The translations under genes were made by a program, and so were the position numbers. From NCBI GenBank assembly GCA_030592625.1, contig JAUVIY010000126.1, positions 1 through 7,368 on the forward strand: 7,368 bases of DNA, read 5' to 3'. A model generated the notes under the pieces. That model did no database searches. It was not told the DNA's origin and saw nothing but the letters and a program-made list of their open reading frames with translations. Positions 5,963 through 7,368 of the stretch are shown here, piece by piece (position 1 is the first letter of the stretch; every line of letters begins with the position of its first letter). Source of the stretch: Spirochaeta sp. (GTDB lineage: Bacteria; Spirochaetota; Spirochaetia; DSM-2461).

Positions 5963-6592
5963 ATGGAGAAACTCGGCGGTATCTTCATTACCTCGTTCCT
6001 TATTGCCTTTTCCGGCGCACTGATGCCGGGACCTCTTCTGAGCGCCACCATCAGCGAAAGCGGCCGCCGGGGCTGGAAGGTGGGCCCTCTGTTCATCCTG
6101 GGTCACGGGGTACTGGAAGTCCTCCTCATCGTCGGACTCTTCCTTGGCCTGGCCCCCCTCCTGGTCAGCAATACCGCATTCATCATCATCGCCTTCGCCG
6201 GCGGCGGTTTCATGATCTGGATGGCATTGGGGATGTTCCGGTCACTTCCGAGACTGTCCCTGGCCGGTAAAACGGTAGAAACCGGGAATTCCCTGATCCT
6301 GACCGGTGCGCTCATGAGCCTGGCCAATCCATATTGGATTATCTGGTGGGCCACCATCGGTCTGGGTTATGTCTTGAGTTCCGGGAAACTGGGATTCCCC
6401 GGTATTCTGGCTTTTTTCATCGGTCATATTCTTGCTGACCTCATCTGGTACGCTTTCGTCTCTCTGGCGATTCACAAGGGTCGGGACATCCTTCCCGATC
6501 GTGTTTACCGGTGGCTCATCGCAGTCTGTGCCATGTTTCTGCTGGGATATGCCGGGTATCTGCTATTCAACGGTATCACTCGTATAATCTGA
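5963..6592 (+). CDS. LysE/RhtB-family exporter (amino acid or small metabolite efflux)
   Basis: This is a 209-residue inner-membrane protein of typical LysE/RhtB length. Hydrophobic segments lie near 6-28, 42-64, 68-92, 111-136, 145-170 and 182-204. The family signature is visible: PGP at 22-24 after the first helix, the Gly/His turn near 47-48, and NP at 122-123 in ANPYWIIWW. Known relatives export amino acids such as lysine, threonine or homoserine by proton exchange; the substrate here is not predictable. It lies 79 nt after the hydrolase on the same strand and could be cotranscribed. The ATG at 5963 gives the expected distance to PGP, yet no Shine-Dalgarno sequence precedes it, and the frame has no ATG, GTG or TTG between it and the upstream stop at 5906. 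Translation may be weak or depend on the upstream gene. Confidence 0.9.
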   Translation: MEKLGGIFITSFLIAFSGALMPGPLLSATISESGRRGWKVGPLFILGHGVLEVLLIVGLFLGLAPLLVSNTAFIIIAFAGGGFMIWMALGMFRSLPRLSLAGKTVETGNSLILTGALMSLANPYWIIWWATIGLGYVLSSGKLGFPGILAFFIGHILADLIWYAFVSLAIHKGRDILPDRVYRWLIAVCAMFLLGYAGYLLFNGITRII

Positions 6593-6742
6593 CCTGTACA
6601 CAAATGTAGACACTTCTTTGTTTTATTATAAATAACCTTTAGTACAAGTCTTAATACAGAATAGCTTTATCCGAAAAACAAAAAACTCCGAAATTTTGGC
6701 ATGGTTCTTTCATGCTGTTGTGGTTTACCAGGAGGTAAGAAA
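6593..6742 (+). promoter_or_regulatory. AT-rich intergenic region with likely promoter of the metallo-hydrolase
   Basis: About 150 bp, far more AT-rich than its surroundings. TAGACA (6607-6612, 5 of 6 to the -35 consensus) precedes TATAAA (6627-6632) by a short 14 nt or TAAATA (6629-6634) by 16 nt. Another TATAAT (6583-6588) overlaps the exporter's end. A 6-bp hairpin (6698-6703 with 6711-6716) lies in the would-be leader without a U-run. I see no convincing terminator for the exporter. Confidence 0.35.
6730..6736 (+). promoter_or_regulatory. Strong ribosome binding site of the metallo-hydrolase
   Basis: AGGAGGT, a near-perfect anti-16S match, ends 6 nt before ATG 6743. It contrasts with the two upstream plus-strand genes, which have no such site. 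Confidence 0.85.
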
Positions 6743-7368
6743 ATGAAAATCACGGTTGTCGGCTGCGGAAATGCTTTTTCGGATGACAACTTCAATCAGA
6801 GTTTCTTACTGGAAGAAAGCGGAAGGAAACTGCTCATCGACTGTGGTTATCAGGTTCCGCTGGCCCTCAAGGTGAACCGGATTGATTTCCGGGAAATCAA
6901 CGACATCTATGTCTCGCATCTGCACGCGGACCATATCGGCGGCCTGGAATATTTCGCCTTCCAGAGATACGACTGGGTCGAGAAGCCCCGCCTGGCCCCG
7001 GTCGGCGCACCAAGGCTCATCGGCAACAAGGAATTACTTAAGAATCTTTGGGAAAAATCCCTCAGAGGCGGCCTTGAGTCCATGGAGGGGTTCGTCAGTA
7101 CAATTAATACATTCTTTCACGTTCAACCCATAGAACCCAACCAACCCTTCGAATGGCAGGGCTGGACCGTCAGCCTGATCCAGCAGATCCATATCATGAG
7201 CGGATCGGTGATCATGCCGAGCTTCGGTATCATTATCGAAAAGTCCGGCCATAAGTCGGTATACTTCGTCACCGACAGCCAGCATTGCTCACCCAGGCAG
7301 ATCGAGGACTTCTACAAAAAGGCCGATATCATTTTCCAGGATGCGGAATTCATCGGCATCGACACCAG
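6743..7368 (+). CDS. Metallo-beta-lactamase-fold hydrolase (3' end outside window)
   Basis: The 208 visible residues carry the metal site of the metallo-beta-lactamase superfamily: HLHADH at 59-64 (His59, His61, Asp63, His64), a likely third-site His150 in QQIHIMSG, and the bridging Asp178 in FVTDSQH; DIIFQDAEF at 195-203 resembles the late strand that precedes the final metal ligand, which lies beyond the window. The opening strands (MKITVVGCGNAFSDDNFNQS, then LLIDCG) match the RNase Z/AtsA-like branch more than true beta-lactamases, and there is no signal peptide, so a cytoplasmic phosphodiesterase or related hydrolase is more likely than antibiotic resistance. Substrate unknown. It has its own AT-rich leader and strong ribosome binding site, so it may be a separate unit from the exporter. 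Confidence 0.9.
   Translation, partial: MKITVVGCGNAFSDDNFNQSFLLEESGRKLLIDCGYQVPLALKVNRIDFREINDIYVSHLHADHIGGLEYFAFQRYDWVEKPRLAPVGAPRLIGNKELLKNLWEKSLRGGLESMEGFVSTINTFFHVQPIEPNQPFEWQGWTVSLIQQIHIMSGSVIMPSFGIIIEKSGHKSVYFVTDSQHCSPRQIEDFYKKADIIFQDAEFIGIDT

Noticed and set aside
5545..6096. Minus-strand open frame of 183 codons
   Set aside because: Opposite the hydrolase end and exporter start, both of which have clear motifs; Arg/Pro-rich with no domain.
6690..6716. Possible terminator or riboswitch in the metallo-hydrolase leader
   Set aside because: Only a 6-bp stem without a U-run and no motif of a known riboswitch class.

Overview
The window is bacterial, GC-rich in its genes and AT-rich between them, with two gene blocks transcribed away from each other. 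A four-gene block on the minus strand fills positions 1-4809. It reads, in transcription order: a DeoR-family regulator, the E2 dihydrolipoyl acyltransferase, the E3 dihydrolipoyl dehydrogenase, and the start of an E1 thiamine-diphosphate dehydrogenase that runs off the left edge. This is a complete set of 2-oxo acid dehydrogenase complex parts (pyruvate, acetoin or branched-chain type; the substrate cannot be fixed from sequence) headed by its probable regulator.

On the plus strand there is an alpha/beta-hydrolase (5038-5883), a LysE/RhtB-type exporter (5963-6592), and the first 208 codons of a metallo-beta-lactamase-fold hydrolase (from 6743) that runs off the right edge. The 228-bp divergent region between the blocks holds a plausible sigma70-like promoter for the regulator operon with a TTTC-repeat candidate operator at its start site. 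It also holds a perfect TATAAT box placed so close to the hydrolase ATG that the mRNA would be leaderless.

The most unusual non-coding structure is in the 213-bp gap between the E3 and E1 genes: two arms, each of four 7-nt units, which can fold in the minus-strand RNA into a 15-bp stem enclosing a second GC-rich hairpin. It looks like a small palindromic intergenic repeat inserted into the operon.

Taxonomy: the E1 has a long N-terminal extension and extra insertions that I associate with single-chain (alpha plus beta fused) E1 proteins of anaerobic Spirochaetota and Firmicutes. With the base composition, a spirochaete-like or related anaerobe is my best guess, but this is inference from memory and weak. 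No RNA genes, CRISPR, phage genes or insertion sequence transposases are visible. No clearly new defence or mobile system is present; the region looks like metabolic core plus a few uncharacterised accessory enzymes.
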